This document shows, in pieces, positions 17,195 to 23,928 of a stretch of DNA of 29,339 nt. Made by a program: the position numbers and the translations under genes. The DNA is from JAGMES01 sp023128035 (GTDB taxonomy: Bacteria; Bacillota; Halanaerobiia; DY22613), in NCBI GenBank assembly GCA_030627905.1, contig DAOVRZ010000076.1, positions 1 to 29,339 on the forward strand, read 5' to 3'. Below the pieces are notes generated by a model that had not been told where the DNA came from, searched no databases, and saw only the letters and a list, made by a program, of their open reading frames with translations. How positions within the stretch are numbered: position 1 is the first letter of the stretch; every line of letters starts with the position of its first letter.

Positions 17195-18262
17195 ATGATA
17201 CGTATTCGAAAAGGAGAAGTTATTGAAATTCTTAAAGAGGAGAATAGTATAATCTTCATTAAAGTTTTAGTAGAAGGTGAAGTAAAGAAAGCAATTCATG
17301 ATTCTCGAATTGCTGGTTCGATAAAAGTAGGACAAAAGGTTATCTTGAACACGACAGCAGAGAGTTTGAATCTTGGAACAGGAGGCTATCATTTTGTTCA
17401 ATATGTAGAGGGTAATGATCATTTGGATCCTGATAGCTTGGGACATATTATGAAACTTAGATATACTCCATATCAAATAAAAGTGTTGAGTGTGGAAGAG
17501 GAGGAGAGCCCTCATCATCAACTATTTAAGGATATAGATACTTTAGATAAGATGCCAGTTGTGGTAGCACCTTTACATAGTATGGTAACTCCAATTGTAG
17601 CTGTAATTAAAGCATTAAGACCAAAAGCAAGGATTGCTTATCTAATGAGCGATGGAGGAGCATTACCGTTAAGAATCAGTCAACTTGTTACTAATTTAAG
17701 AAAACGAGGTTGGCTTGATGGAACTATCACATTTGGACATGCCTTTGGTGGTGATTTTGAAGCAGTAAATGTATATACAGGGCTATTAACAGCTAGATGG
17801 GTGATTGAAGCAGATGTTGCAGTGATTGCAATGGGACCTGGGATTGTTGGGACTAATACTCCATATGGGTTTAGTGGAGTCGAGCAGGCTCATTTTCTTC
17901 AAGCAGTCAAACTTTTAAATGGCGAACCTATTGCTGTTCCAAGAATCAGTTTTGCAGATTTAAGACCTCGACATCAAGGTATCAGTCATCATTCTCTAAC
18001 TGTATTGGGAAAGCTAACATTGGTTAAAACCAGGATTGCAATTCCAGAGTTGATTGGTGAGAAAGATCAGATTTTGAAAGAACAGTTGATTCGATCTGGA
18101 ATAGTAAAAAAACATTTGATTAGTTATCATTCTTTTGATGAGGTAGATCAGATTTTGAAAGAAGATGGACTCAAATTACGCACAATGGGGCGAGAATATT
18201 CTGAGGATCGAGAATTTTTTCTTACGGCAGGTCTCGCTGGAATGCTAACATTGTTTAGATAA
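17195..18262 (+). CDS. DUF3866 family protein
   Basis: About 355 residues, cytoplasmic, without membrane segments. It matches in outline the conserved DUF3866 proteins of Bacillota and Actinobacteria: an N-terminal beta-rich part with NTTAESLNLGTGGYHFV, then PVVVAPLHSM, YLMSDGGALPL, TFGHAFGGDFEAVN and VIAMGPGIVGTNTPYGFSG. The function is not known. I prefer the ATG at 17195 to the in-frame GTG at 17186 because AGGTGA lies five bases before it. It begins a plus-strand group with the Nudix, EndoQ-like, ComB-like and spoIIM genes; DUF3866 next to Nudix and spoIIM is, from memory, a common arrangement. Confidence 0.8.
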   Translation: MIRIRKGEVIEILKEENSIIFIKVLVEGEVKKAIHDSRIAGSIKVGQKVILNTTAESLNLGTGGYHFVQYVEGNDHLDPDSLGHIMKLRYTPYQIKVLSVEEEESPHHQLFKDIDTLDKMPVVVAPLHSMVTPIVAVIKALRPKARIAYLMSDGGALPLRISQLVTNLRKRGWLDGTITFGHAFGGDFEAVNVYTGLLTARWVIEADVAVIAMGPGIVGTNTPYGFSGVEQAHFLQAVKLLNGEPIAVPRISFADLRPRHQGISHHSLTVLGKLTLVKTRIAIPELIGEKDQILKEQLIRSGIVKKHLISYHSFDEVDQILKEDGLKLRTMGREYSEDREFFLTAGLAGMLTLFR

Positions 18263-18301
18263 TATTGAGTTCATGCAATAATCTAAAAAGGAGTTATATG
18301 A

Positions 18302-18844
18302 ATGAATTATTTGGAAAAAACAATTCAAACAAAAAAAATTTATGATGGAAAGATTATTAATTTGCGTGTAGATGAAGTAGAACTTCCCAATGGAAAAACA
18401 TCAATGCGTGAAATCGTCGAACATCCTGGGGCAGTTGCGATTGTTGCTATTACTCTCGAAAAAAAAGTACTTTTTGTTAAGCAATTTCGTAAGGCTATTG
18501 AAGAAGAGTTATTAGAAATTCCAGCGGGCAAACTTGATCAAGGAGAAGATCCTTATGATGCAGCTATTAGAGAGTTAGAAGAAGAGAGTGGTTATCGAGC
18601 AGAGGCGTTGAAGAAGTTAGGTTCAATTTATACTAGTCCTGGATTTGCTGATGAAATTATTCATATTTATCTGGCTGATAGATTAATTCCAACGATGCAG
18701 AACCCAGATGAGGATGAATTTTTAAGCGTTTTCCAATTTACATGGGAAGAGATTCAACAAATGATTGTTACTGGTGAGATCAAGGATGCGAAAACAATTA
18801 CAGGTCTTTTGATGGTTATGTCACAAATTGGAGTTGAAATTTAA
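18302..18844 (+). CDS. ADP-ribose pyrophosphatase (Nudix hydrolase)
   Basis: A 180-residue Nudix hydrolase. The complete Nudix box G-x5-E-x7-REL-x-EE-x-GY spans residues 76-98 (GKLDQGED... ELEEESGY). The EIVEHPGAVAIVAI and VKQFRKAIEEELLEIPAGK segments, and the YTSPGFADE element, are typical of the NudF/ADP-ribose group. It would hydrolyse ADP-ribose to AMP and ribose 5-phosphate. AAAGGAG precedes the ATG at 18302. Its stop overlaps the ATG of the next gene (TAATG). Confidence 0.92.
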   Translation: MNYLEKTIQTKKIYDGKIINLRVDEVELPNGKTSMREIVEHPGAVAIVAITLEKKVLFVKQFRKAIEEELLEIPAGKLDQGEDPYDAAIRELEEESGYRAEALKKLGSIYTSPGFADEIIHIYLADRLIPTMQNPDEDEFLSVFQFTWEEIQQMIVTGEIKDAKTITGLLMVMSQIGVEI

Positions 18845-20040
18845 TGCAACAGTATTTTATGGATTTACATATTCATATTGGTGCAAATTCTGAAGGTTAT
18901 CCTGTAAAAATTACCGCATCGCGTGGCCTTACTTTTGAGAATATTATTAAAGAAGCCTATGAACGGAAGGGTATAGATATTATCGGGATTATTGATTGTG
19001 CATCACCTCACGTAATTAAAGACATTCAAAAGATGCTTGATCAGGGTGAATTAATTCCATTGACATATGGCGGATATAGTTATAAAGATCAGGTGACAGT
19101 AATTTTAGGTTCAGAGGTAGAGAGTAAAGAACCAAATAGAGGTATGGGTCATTTTCTAGCTTATTTTCCAACTATAGATCATATAAAAGAGTATAGTGAT
19201 ATAATGGCTCAATATATTACTAATATTTCTTTAAGTTCACAGATGTCTTACTTATCAGGAAGTGAGATTCTTAGGATTGTAGATGGATTGAATGGAGTTT
19301 TGATTCCTGCTCATGTCTTTACGCCATATAAAAGTGTTTATGGTAATTGTGCTAAGTCATTATTAGAAGTATTCCCAAATGATCTGGATAAAAAGATTAC
19401 CACAATTGAATTAGGGTTAAGTGCTGATACAAAGATGGCAGATCATTTTACAGAACTCGAATCTCGCACTTTTTTAAGCAATTCTGATGCCCATTCTTTA
19501 GCAAAAATTGGTCGAGAATATAATTTGCTTGAGATAGATAAACCAGACTTTAACAATATTTTTGGTGTTCTTCAGAAGAAAGACGATGTGCAGGGCCAGA
19601 TAATAGCCAATTATGGTTTAGATCCTAAATTAGGAAAATATCATCGTTCATTTTGTGAAAAATGTGAAACAACTCTTGTGGGGAAACCACCTCAATTAAA
19701 ATGTAACCATTGTGGAAGTATAAAGATAGTACGTGGAGTTTGGGATCGGATAGTGGATATTTGTGATAAAGATTTCTCTACTTCCCCAATAGATCGTCCG
19801 ACCTATCATTACCAGATTCCTCTTCAGAACATCCCAGGAGTTGGGAAAAAGACCATAGAAAAATTGATCAATGCTTTTGGAAGTGAGATGAATATATTAC
19901 ATCAAACTGATTTCAAGCAATTAAAGGAAGTTGTTTCAACCAGAGTTGCGGAAAATATAGTTCAGGCACGGAAAGGTGAGCTTATTCTTCTTCCAGGAGG
20001 AGGGGGGAATTATGGTAAAGCAATCCGACAGTCTTCTTAA
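18844..20040 (+). CDS. Endonuclease Q-like PHP-domain nuclease
   Basis: A 398-residue protein built like EndoQ, the nuclease that cuts 5' of deaminated bases in DNA. The N-terminal PHP phosphoesterase domain has the metal motif MDLHIHIG and later HFLAYFP, PAHVFTP and SNSDAHS. A zinc ribbon follows (CEKCE near residue 275 and CNHCG near 295), then a helix-hairpin-helix NIPGVGKKTIEKLI near 330-343. EndoQ is best known from archaea and some Bacillota. Start and stop are coupled with neighbours: the ATG overlaps the Nudix stop by one base, and the 3' end overlaps the next gene by 29 bases. Confidence 0.85.
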   Translation: MQQYFMDLHIHIGANSEGYPVKITASRGLTFENIIKEAYERKGIDIIGIIDCASPHVIKDIQKMLDQGELIPLTYGGYSYKDQVTVILGSEVESKEPNRGMGHFLAYFPTIDHIKEYSDIMAQYITNISLSSQMSYLSGSEILRIVDGLNGVLIPAHVFTPYKSVYGNCAKSLLEVFPNDLDKKITTIELGLSADTKMADHFTELESRTFLSNSDAHSLAKIGREYNLLEIDKPDFNNIFGVLQKKDDVQGQIIANYGLDPKLGKYHRSFCEKCETTLVGKPPQLKCNHCGSIKIVRGVWDRIVDICDKDFSTSPIDRPTYHYQIPLQNIPGVGKKTIEKLINAFGSEMNILHQTDFKQLKEVVSTRVAENIVQARKGELILLPGGGGNYGKAIRQSS

Positions 20041-20734
20041 ATTAGCGCGAACGCGTGGCTACATAAAAACCCTCCAAGTTGGTTATAATGCATCTGGGGC
20101 TGTTGTAGCTGCGCAAAAAGGAGATGTGGTTGTAATAGTAGATATTATTGATATGTCTACTACTGCTGAGGCGGCTTTAGAAGCAGGAGCTTTGATGATT
20201 TTTGGTGTATCTCCTGATGATGTACATCCTCCTGTTCAGATTAATCCCAAACGGGTGAGTAATCTTGCTGGGATTAAAGCTTTGGAGAAGAATACAGAGG
20301 TTATTATAATAACAGAGCCTCGTTGGGGAACTGAAGAAGAACGTCGAAAAAGAGTTCAACTTACTCTGGCTGGAGTTAATCAGGCAGGGGCAAAAGTTAT
20401 TCATATACTACCAAATATAGGGGGTGAGATATCTAAGTTGGCGGATTTTAAGGACAAAATTGTGGTGATTGCCTCTGATACAGGTGGTGTTGCTTTTGAT
20501 GCGGCTATAAATAATGGAGCTAAAGAAGTGATGACAGCCACTATAAGCAGAGTTCTACATCGAAAAGGTCTAGCTCCTATGGAAATTTCTGCAAAACGTG
20601 CTATTGATGCTGCAAATCGCCATCAAACAGGGATAAGCTTTATTGCAGCAAGTTCCAATTCTTATGAAGATATTTTGGCTGCGGAAACTTTAGCGAAAAA
20701 AGTGATTGAATTTGGATTTTTAAAGTCGATGTAA
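20012..20734 (+). CDS. ComB-like (2-phosphosulfolactate phosphatase-like) protein
   Basis: About 240 residues, cytoplasmic. VVVIVDIIDMSTTAEAALEAGA near residue 35-56 and the C-terminal SSNSYEDILAAETLAKKVIEF resemble the VIDVLRATST... and CAG...EDxLAAG parts of ComB-family phosphatases, but the similarity is partial and the enzyme activity is not established. The start is placed at the ATG at 20012 because GGAGGAGGGGGG (19996-20007) lies just before it; the open frame extends 36 bases further upstream. It overlaps the EndoQ-like gene by 29 bases in another frame, so the two are likely co-translated. Confidence 0.6.
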   Translation: MVKQSDSLLKLARTRGYIKTLQVGYNASGAVVAAQKGDVVVIVDIIDMSTTAEAALEAGALMIFGVSPDDVHPPVQINPKRVSNLAGIKALEKNTEVIIITEPRWGTEEERRKRVQLTLAGVNQAGAKVIHILPNIGGEISKLADFKDKIVVIASDTGGVAFDAAINNGAKEVMTATISRVLHRKGLAPMEISAKRAIDAANRHQTGISFIAASSNSYEDILAAETLAKKVIEFGFLKSM

Positions 20735-20757
20735 TAACTACGTTATTGCATCTTAAG

Positions 20758-20870
20758 TTTAACAACTTTCGGAAGGAGATTTTGACTCCCGCGAAAGGTA
20801 ATTCCAATAAGGTAGTTTACCACTGCTTACAAAAGTTGGGAGATTTATGCCTTCCGAAAATGTTGTTAAA
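20758..20870. other. 113-nt element with long closing inverted repeat upstream of spoIIM
   Basis: TTTAACAACTTTCGGAAGG (20758-20776) pairs with CCTTCCGAAAATGTTGTTAAA (20850-20870) with only two extra bases in the right arm. Inside, CTCCC (20786-20790) can pair with GGGAG (20838-20842), and GGTAGTTTACC (20811-20821) forms a small hairpin. It lies between the ComB-like and spoIIM genes. It could be a structured leader RNA or a miniature transposable element; I recognise no known riboswitch class. Confidence 0.55.
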
Positions 20871-20969
20871 TAGCTAGTTGCCATATTTGGTATTGAAGTT
20901 ATATCCTCTATTGCTCCCACATAAGTATGATAAGAGTAGATATGTTTTTGGGAGTGAGGAGGAGATACG

Positions 20970-21626
20970 ATGGGACATATGTATGCTCAAAATCGTTGGC
21001 AACAAGGAGTTAAGGGCTTTTTTATAAAAAATCTGCCTTTAATGTTTTTTGTTTTATTTATTTTTATTATTGGGGTTGCCTTTGGGGCTTTTGCAATTAA
21101 AACTCTTACTTATGCAAAAAGACTGGAGTTAGTTAATTTCCTTTCAACTTTTTTTAATGGACTTGCAGGAAAGTTTGAAAATCAAAATCAAATTCAATTA
21201 ATGGACGCTATCTGGCTAAATGTAAAAATTGTGGCATTGATGTGGATTTTAGGTCTTTCGATGGTCGGAATGCCTGGAATTCCTATAATAGTTTTTTTAC
21301 GAGGGTTTATTATTGGATTTACTGTTGGCTTATTAGTGAATGAATTAGGATATAAAGGGATGATTTTTGCACTAGTTTCTGTTTTGCCACAAAATCTTAT
21401 TATTGTTCCAGCAACTGTTTTAGCTGGTATGGCAGCTATTGGATTTAGTGTAACTCTTATCAAAAGTTTAGTTTTGAAAAGACCAATTAATTTTGGAACA
21501 TATCTTATGAGTTATTCAATTATCATGATTTTGATTAGCTGTACTTTGGTGATTGCAAGTTTGATAGAAGGTTTCATCACTCCTGTTTTTATGAGATTAG
21601 CTGCACGTCTTGTGATAAAAAAATAG
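20970..21626 (+). CDS. spoIIM: Stage II sporulation protein M
   Basis: A 218-residue integral membrane protein with about five hydrophobic segments and the pattern of SpoIIM: basic N-terminus, first helix LMFFVLFIFIIGVAFGAFAIK, then WILGLSMVGMPGIPIIVFLRGFIIGFTVG and LVSVLPQNLIIVPA. SpoIIM works with SpoIID and SpoIIP in septal peptidoglycan remodelling and engulfment of the forespore. Its presence supports a spore-forming host. GGAGGAG lies just before the ATG. The 235-bp upstream gap contains the 113-nt inverted-repeat element. Confidence 0.92.
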   Translation: MGHMYAQNRWQQGVKGFFIKNLPLMFFVLFIFIIGVAFGAFAIKTLTYAKRLELVNFLSTFFNGLAGKFENQNQIQLMDAIWLNVKIVALMWILGLSMVGMPGIPIIVFLRGFIIGFTVGLLVNELGYKGMIFALVSVLPQNLIIVPATVLAGMAAIGFSVTLIKSLVLKRPINFGTYLMSYSIIMILISCTLVIASLIEGFITPVFMRLAARLVIKK

Positions 21627-21633
21627 TATTTAC

Positions 21634-21680
21634 ATGCAAAATTTTGCAGGCAGGACATTGCAAGTCTGCTCGAATTTGCA
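21634..21680. promoter_or_regulatory. TGCAA/TTGCA palindromes, candidate enhancer of ald
   Basis: ATGCAAAATTTTGCAG (21634-21649) is a near-perfect palindrome that differs from the site at 5219-5234 at three of 16 positions. A second pair of the same half-sites follows, TGCAA (21659-21663) and TTGCA (21676-21680), 12 bases apart. The first palindrome lies about 85 bp upstream of the -24 element, a suitable place for a sigma-54 activator. Binding is inferred. Confidence 0.55.
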
Positions 21681-21724
21681 TAGAGTTTTTTGGGACAACC
21701 TTTATCTGACGGTATAGTGAAAAT

Positions 21725-21741
21725 TGGCACAATATTTGCAT
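21725..21741 (+). promoter_or_regulatory. Sigma-54 (-24/-12) promoter of ald
   Basis: TTGGCACAATATTTGCA fits the consensus well, with GG (21727-21728) and GC (21739-21740) exactly 12 bases apart. It lies 58 bp upstream of the ald start. Confidence 0.85.
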
Positions 21742-21799
21742 TATTAAGAGATATGTAATCAAGCAAATAAAGTATATAAATTAAGGAGGTAGTTTAAGA

Positions 21800-22909
21800 A
21801 TGATTATTGGTGTACCTAAGGAAATTAAGAACAATGAAAACAGAGTTGGTATGACTCCAGCTGGAGTAGAGGGTTTAGTATCTCGCGGTCATAAAGTATT
21901 TGTTGAAAATAATGCGGGTGTAGGAAGTGGAATCTCCAATGAAGAATACATTAATGCAGGTGCTGAAATTTTAGAAACTGCTGCAGATGTTTGGGGTAAA
22001 GTTGAAATGGTAGTTAAGGTAAAAGAGCCAATCGCTCCTGAATACCAATACTTCCGTCCAGGTTTAATCTTATTTACATATTTACATTTGGCTGCTGAAG
22101 AAGCTTTAACTAAAGCTTTAATAGAAAATGAAGTTGTATCTATTGCTTATGAAACCGTTGAAGAAAATGGTACATTACCATTGTTAACTCCTATGAGTGA
22201 AGTTGCTGGTCGCTTAGCTACTCAAATGGGTGCTAATTGGTTAACTAAGTATAATGGTGGTTCTGGCGTTTTAATGGGTGGTGTTCCAGGTGTTGAACCA
22301 GCTAAAGTTGTAGTAGTTGGTGGTGGCATCGTAGGTGTTAATGCTACTAAAATGGCTCACGGTTTAGGTGCAGAGGTTACTATTTTAGACGTTAACCCAC
22401 ATCAAATGCGTTACTTAGATGACCTTTTCCATGGCAATGTGAAGACTGTTATGTCTAACAAATATAATCTTGCTCGTCTAATTAAAGATGCAGACTTTGT
22501 TGTTGGTGCGGTTCTGATTCCAGGTGCTAAAGCGCCATCTTTGATTACCGATGAAATGATTAAAACTATGAAGCCAGGTTCAGTAATCGTTGACGTAGCT
22601 ATTGACCAGGGTGGTTGTGTAGAAGGTATTACTCCTACTACTCATGAAAACCCTGTTAATATCCGTCATGATGTTGTTCTGTACTCTGTTGCTAATATGC
22701 CAGGTTCTGTATCTAGAACTTCTACTTTTGCTTTGACTAACTGTACATTACCATATGCTATTAAATTAGCTGATTTAGGTTATAAGAAAGCTTGCGAATT
22801 AGATCCAGGTTTGGCTAAAGGAATGAATGTATATAAAGGTAAAGTTTGTTATAAAGCAGTTGCTGAAGCTTTTGATATGGAATATGCTCCATTAGAAGAA
22901 CTGCTATAA
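21800..22909 (+). CDS. ald: Alanine dehydrogenase
   Basis: A 369-residue NAD-dependent alanine dehydrogenase (L-alanine <-> pyruvate + ammonia). The catalytic residues Arg15, Lys75 (VKVKEP) and His96 (YLHLA) fall at the positions known for this family. The NAD site is VVVVGGGIVGVNA near residues 168-180. Length is standard. AAGGAGG at 21783-21789 precedes the ATG. The consensus -24/-12 promoter and the shared palindrome upstream suggest co-regulation with the branched-chain amino acid operon by the activator at 3000-5084. It is monocistronic: a strong terminator follows. Confidence 0.96.
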   Translation: MIIGVPKEIKNNENRVGMTPAGVEGLVSRGHKVFVENNAGVGSGISNEEYINAGAEILETAADVWGKVEMVVKVKEPIAPEYQYFRPGLILFTYLHLAAEEALTKALIENEVVSIAYETVEENGTLPLLTPMSEVAGRLATQMGANWLTKYNGGSGVLMGGVPGVEPAKVVVVGGGIVGVNATKMAHGLGAEVTILDVNPHQMRYLDDLFHGNVKTVMSNKYNLARLIKDADFVVGAVLIPGAKAPSLITDEMIKTMKPGSVIVDVAIDQGGCVEGITPTTHENPVNIRHDVVLYSVANMPGSVSRTSTFALTNCTLPYAIKLADLGYKKACELDPGLAKGMNVYKGKVCYKAVAEAFDMEYAPLEELL

Positions 22910-22921
22910 TTTGAACTATAG

Positions 22922-22956
22922 AAACCCTTTGAAGCTTAGCTTCAAAGGGTTTTTTT
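22922..22956 (+). terminator. Rho-independent terminator of ald
   Basis: AAACCCTTTGAAGC (22922-22935) pairs perfectly with GCTTCAAAGGGTTT (22939-22952) around a TTA loop, followed by T residues. Confidence 0.95.
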
Positions 22957-23027
22957 GTTGTCTAGGAAATTGGTAGTATAAAAGAAAGTTGACATTGATG
23001 CAGAACTCCATTTTTTAGTATAGAAAA

Positions 23028-23074
23028 AGGCATAGGTAACAACAAACTTCGCCAAGGAGTTGATACCTATGCCT
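23028..23074. repeat. Inverted repeat enclosing the start site of a transposase remnant
   Basis: AGGCATAGGTA (23028-23038) pairs with TACCTATGCCT (23064-23074). The right arm contains the ATG (23069) and the loop contains the ribosome binding site AAGGAG (23054-23059). Read-through mRNA would hide the start, a known way in which insertion sequences limit transposase expression. Confidence 0.5.
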
Positions 23075-23460
23075 AGAACGGAAATGGAATTTCGCATAAA
23101 ATTAAGTGAACCACATCCTTTTCAAAATATCAATAATTTTATATTAGAATGTTAAAAATACTGCTGAAGTTTTTGCTCGATCTATTTTTTCTCATATAAT
23201 GGTTCAACATCAAAACCAACTACTGGATTTTTATTTGGGTAAGCGTAGAGTAGGTAAACAAATATATGACACACCTTGGAAATGTCCTAGATGTGATTCT
23301 CAGCATGGATTTGTATGCCGAGGCTGCGCAGTAAAAATAGACAATTTTTAAAAAAAGTATTGGGGTATTAGAATTTTCACTTCGAAATATTACTTGTGTA
23401 AACTGTTGTAAAGATGGTTTCCAGAACACAAAGATAGAATCTGTATTGTTTTGAAAATTT
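23069..23460 (+). pseudogene. Decayed transposase-like gene with zinc-ribbon motif
   Basis: The frame from the ATG at 23069 reads MPRTEMEFRIKLSEPHPFQ and stops after 28 codons. The coding pattern continues in another frame with SIFSHIMVQHQNQLLDFY, then TPWKCPRCDSQHGFVCRG, stops again, and resumes as GVLEFSLRNITCVNCCK. The paired CPRC and CVNCC motifs around a beta-rich stretch look like the N-terminal zinc ribbon of a transposase. Frameshifts and stops show it is dead. I cannot assign the IS family. Confidence 0.5.
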
Positions 23461-23928
23461 GAATGTGAGCTAGGATAGTATTAATAATCTTTCTTAAAGT
23501 AGTAACACTGAAAAAAAATGCATTTAGAAATATTAATGAAGAATACAATATTGATGTATGTTGTATAGATTATGTTATCTTTCGGCAATAAAAATCAAAT
23601 TGGAATGGTGTAGTCAGAATTATAAATGATATTGAACTCACAAATGTCAATATATTTATAAATTCATTAAATTATTTCCTACAACAAGCACTATAGATGA
23701 TTTACAAATTTAAAACTTCTTTTTATAATTTCTTCAGATGAAAAAGAGTTAGAAGATATTAGTAAACAAATTAGAACTATTTTCAAGTATAGAGTTTTCG
23801 GAAATATTAAGAAAAATAGAATAAAATTTTCAGCAATATTTATAGAAAATTTTCATCCAATCAAAGAAAAATAATTTTTCTACCCTAATAAATGAGGGTA
23901 AATCTATGTAAAAAAAAGAGGGGTATAT
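23461..23928. other. AT-rich stretch with coding debris but no intact gene
   Basis: No intact gene is seen. From about 23731 to 23871 one plus frame stays open and reads IISSDEKELEDISKQIRT followed by a Lys-rich segment ending at TAA. This looks like the C-terminal end of a decayed protein, perhaps a lost member of the peptide locus that follows. A small hairpin TACCCT/AGGGTA (23881-23900) comes after it. Confidence 0.45.

Noticed and set aside
20786..20842. tRNA-like fold inside the 113-nt element
   Set aside because: There is no T-arm GTTCRA motif, acceptor stem with proper length or anticodon loop geometry.
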